This document shows, in pieces, positions 5,882 through 8,057 of a DNA stretch of 8,057 bases. The stretch comes from an uncultured Lentisphaeria bacterium. Its GTDB lineage: Bacteria; Verrucomicrobiota; Lentisphaeria; Victivallales; Victivallaceae. The notes beneath the pieces are model-generated. The model was not told the DNA's origin. It made no database searches and was given only the letters and a program-made list of their open reading frames with translations. The first letter of the stretch is position 1. Each line of letters opens with the position of its first letter. Both the position numbers and the translations under genes were made by a program. The stretch spans positions 1-8,057 of the forward strand of contig CAIJKT010000251.1 of assembly GCA_903821255.1 (NCBI GenBank). Direction: 5' to 3'.

Positions 5882-7683
5882 AATAGTGCCTTTTCTAGTT
5901 GTTTTACGATACTGCCGAATTCGTCGAGGGCTTCCAGTACCGGCTCCGGCCTGGACAGATCCACGCCGGCGTCTTTCATGATATCCAGCACATCCCTGGA
6001 ATCGCCGGCTTTCAGGAAGCCGAGATAAGCGTCAAGTTTTTCCCCGGAGCCGCTGAGGATGTTACGGGATAGTTTCACTGCCGCGGACATCCCGGTGGCG
6101 TATTTATAAACATAGAAATTGTAATAGAAATGAGGGATTCTGGCCCATTCCATCTCGACCCGCTTATCGGCTTCGACCACTTTGCCGTAATATGTTTTAT
6201 TAAGTTTATAATATTCTTCGGACAGCATATCCGGCGTCAGCGGCACCGAGTTCTCCGATTTCTCGTGAATCATCTTTTCAAATTCCGCGAACATGGTCTG
6301 GCGGTAAACTGTCCCCCGGATTTCGTCCGCCATATGACACAGCAGATAGGCCTGTACGTTTTTGTCGCGTTTCTGTTTCATCAGATAATGGTGCAGCAGC
6401 AGTTCGTTGGTGGTGGAGGCCACTTCCGCCACGAAGATGCTGTAGTCGGCGTAATGGTATTGCTGGGTGCGGTTGGAATATAACGAGTGCATGGAATGGC
6501 CGAGTTCGTGGGCCAGGGTGAACACGTCGTTAAGCGTGCCGTTGAAGTTCATCAGCACGTATGGATAGGAATCGTAGCAGCCGCTGGAATAGGCGCCGGA
6601 GCGTTTGCCTTTGCATTCCATGACATCGATCCAGCGCTGCGAAAACGCGTCTTCCAGAAAGCCGCAATATTCCTCGCCGAGCGGTTTCAGCGCCTCCCGG
6701 ACCCAGTGGCAGGCCTGGTCCCAGGTGACTTTGACGCGGCATTCCTGAACCAGCGGATTGTAGATATCGTACATGTCGAGCTTTTTCAATTTCAGCGCTT
6801 TTGATCTGATTTCCAGATATTTGTGCAGCAACGGCAGTTTTGCCTTTACCGCGCCGATCAGGTTGGTATAGACTTCCGCAGGGACATTGTCCTCGAAAAG
6901 CGATGCCTCCAGCGCGGACGGATAGTTGCGGATTTTAGCGTTGAATGCATGTTTTTTGACGGTGCCGTCCAGGGTCGAGGCGAGGGTGTTGCGGTATTTC
7001 GCATAGGTATCGAACATGGCGTTGAACGCGCCTTTGCGGACGTCGCGGTCATGGCTTTCCAGAAATTCGATATAGTTGCCGTGGGTAAGCGTGATCAGTT
7101 TGCCCTGATCATTTTTCACCCGGGGAAATTTCATGTCCGCGTTGTTCAGTTTGGAGAATGTTTTATGCGGACTGCTGAAAATATCCGAGGCCAGCCCCAG
7201 AAGGCGTTCCTCTTTTTCGGAAAGCGTATGCGGACGTTCGCGCAGCAGCTCTTCCAGGCTGCGCCTGTAGAATTTCAGCGCTTTGCTTTTGAGAAATTTA
7301 TTCATTTTCTCCGGCGGCATGTCCATTATTTCCGGGTCGAACCAGGCGGTTTCCCCGGAGATTGCGGCGTATGTGGCGCTGATGCGGTCCACCAGTGCGC
7401 TGTTGCGGGAGTTGCCGGTGTCTTCGTCGGCTCGCAGATGGGCGTAAGTATAGACTTTTTCCGCCAGCCGTTCCATATCATCCATGGCGGCAATGGCTTC
7501 GGCCAGCGCTTCCGGTGATTCGGCCAGCCGTCCTTTGTAACTCATGAATTTCGCTACCAGCGGATCGACCGCCTTGAAATCTTTCTCCCATGATTTCAGG
7601 TCGGGATACAATGGAACCAGATCCCAGGTCAGTTCAACGGGCAGTTCGGCATGCTGCGGCAGTTCATGGCTTTTTTCCGGCAT
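5878..7683 (-). CDS. pepF: Oligoendopeptidase F (M3 family zinc metallopeptidase)
   Basis: PepF cuts short peptides in the cytosol and takes part in peptide turnover. The 601-residue product has the usual M3B length. The zinc site is HELGH (H392, E393, H396) within FTLAHELGHSMHSLYSN, with the third ligand E420 in FVAEVAST about 24 residues later. Near the C-terminus, ARIPHFYYNFYVYKYATG (514-531) carries the His/Tyr residues that line the substrate channel in this family. The N-terminal helical part (about 20-200) contains the AHLRADEDT segment common to PepF. No signal peptide is present. The ATG at 7683 has AAGGA nine bases upstream. The stop overlaps the start of the deacetylase-like gene (ATGA), so the two are translationally coupled. 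I saw no missing catalytic residue and no frameshift. Several long plus-strand open frames across this gene are shadows. Confidence 0.95.
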   Translation of the reverse strand: MPEKSHELPQHAELPVELTWDLVPLYPDLKSWEKDFKAVDPLVAKFMSYKGRLAESPEALAEAIAAMDDMERLAEKVYTYAHLRADEDTGNSRNSALVDRISATYAAISGETAWFDPEIMDMPPEKMNKFLKSKALKFYRRSLEELLRERPHTLSEKEERLLGLASDIFSSPHKTFSKLNNADMKFPRVKNDQGKLITLTHGNYIEFLESHDRDVRKGAFNAMFDTYAKYRNTLASTLDGTVKKHAFNAKIRNYPSALEASLFEDNVPAEVYTNLIGAVKAKLPLLHKYLEIRSKALKLKKLDMYDIYNPLVQECRVKVTWDQACHWVREALKPLGEEYCGFLEDAFSQRWIDVMECKGKRSGAYSSGCYDSYPYVLMNFNGTLNDVFTLAHELGHSMHSLYSNRTQQYHYADYSIFVAEVASTTNELLLHHYLMKQKRDKNVQAYLLCHMADEIRGTVYRQTMFAEFEKMIHEKSENSVPLTPDMLSEEYYKLNKTYYGKVVEADKRVEMEWARIPHFYYNFYVYKYATGMSAAVKLSRNILSGSGEKLDAYLGFLKAGDSRDVLDIMKDAGVDLSRPEPVLEALDEFGSIVKQLEKALL

Positions 7684-7733
7684 TATAATTGATCCTTATC
7701 TCTAATTTGTTGCTGTCTGAATTGAATAATACT

Positions 7734-7754
7734 AATATAATCCGTGATTGAGCT

Positions 7755-7761
<7 letters not shown>
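7734..7761 (-). promoter_or_regulatory. Candidate promoter for pepF operon
   Basis: On the minus strand TTTTCA (7761-7756) is followed after 16 bases by TATATT (7739-7734). The -10 box is near consensus and the -35 box matches four of six. The start point would leave a leader of about 45 bases before the pepF ATG. The -35 overlaps the candidate -35 of metG on the other strand. Confidence 0.33.

Positions 7762-8057
<296 letters not shown>

Noticed and set aside
4829..6028. Plus-strand open frames (4829-5200, 5558-6028) opposite the deacetylase-like gene
   Set aside because: The minus-strand frame is continuous, has a good ribosome-binding site and couples to pepF; the plus frames lack supporting start signals or domains.
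6823..7518. A 231-codon plus-strand open frame opposite pepF, plus others at 6130-6483 and 6487-6804
   Set aside because: They are antisense to the intact PepF reading frame, and their Phe/Val/Gly-rich composition is typical of reverse-strand shadows.

Overview
The window looks like a chromosomal segment of a Gram-negative-type bacterium of moderate GC, with AT-rich gaps between densely packed genes. A McsA/McsB arginine-kinase pair without CtsR or ClpC, next to a large membrane histidine kinase and a glycan-type deacetylase-like protein, would suit the PVC group (for example Lentisphaerota). That placement is an inference from gene content; no rRNA or other phylogenetic marker is complete here. 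There are no tRNAs, rRNAs, insertion sequences, phage genes or CRISPR arrays. It is an ordinary housekeeping and signalling region with a few unusual neighbourhoods.

Layout. At the left edge, on the minus strand, is the N-terminal part of a methylthioadenosine phosphorylase (mtnP-like). Its promoter lies in an AT-rich divergent gap shared with a plus-strand class II aldolase/adducin-family enzyme. The pairing suggests salvage of 5'-methylthioadenosine, possibly by an aldolase-type shunt. Next comes a compact plus-strand cluster: mcsA (zinc-finger/UVR activator), mcsB (protein arginine kinase) and a 662-residue membrane histidine kinase. The kinase has seven predicted membrane segments resembling the VUT/YhhQ transporter fold, then PAS, HisKA and HATPase domains. 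The gaps are 11 and 10 bases, and the kinase's ribosome-binding site overlaps the mcsB stop, so the three genes are probably co-transcribed.

From the other side, two minus-strand genes converge on the kinase: pepF (M3 oligoendopeptidase F) and a protein with an Ig-like N-terminal domain and a deacetylase-like domain. They overlap by ATGA and form a translationally coupled pair. At the right edge, divergent from pepF, begins metG (methionyl-tRNA synthetase), cut by the window end.

How they fit together. Arginine phosphorylation by McsB usually marks proteins for Clp proteolysis and controls stress regulators, so mcsAB, possibly a linked sensor kinase, and pepF (peptide turnover) share a loose protein-quality theme. 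The window does not prove a functional link. The most interesting points are the transporter-like sensor fused to a histidine kinase, its apparent operon with mcsAB, and the mtnP/aldolase pair.
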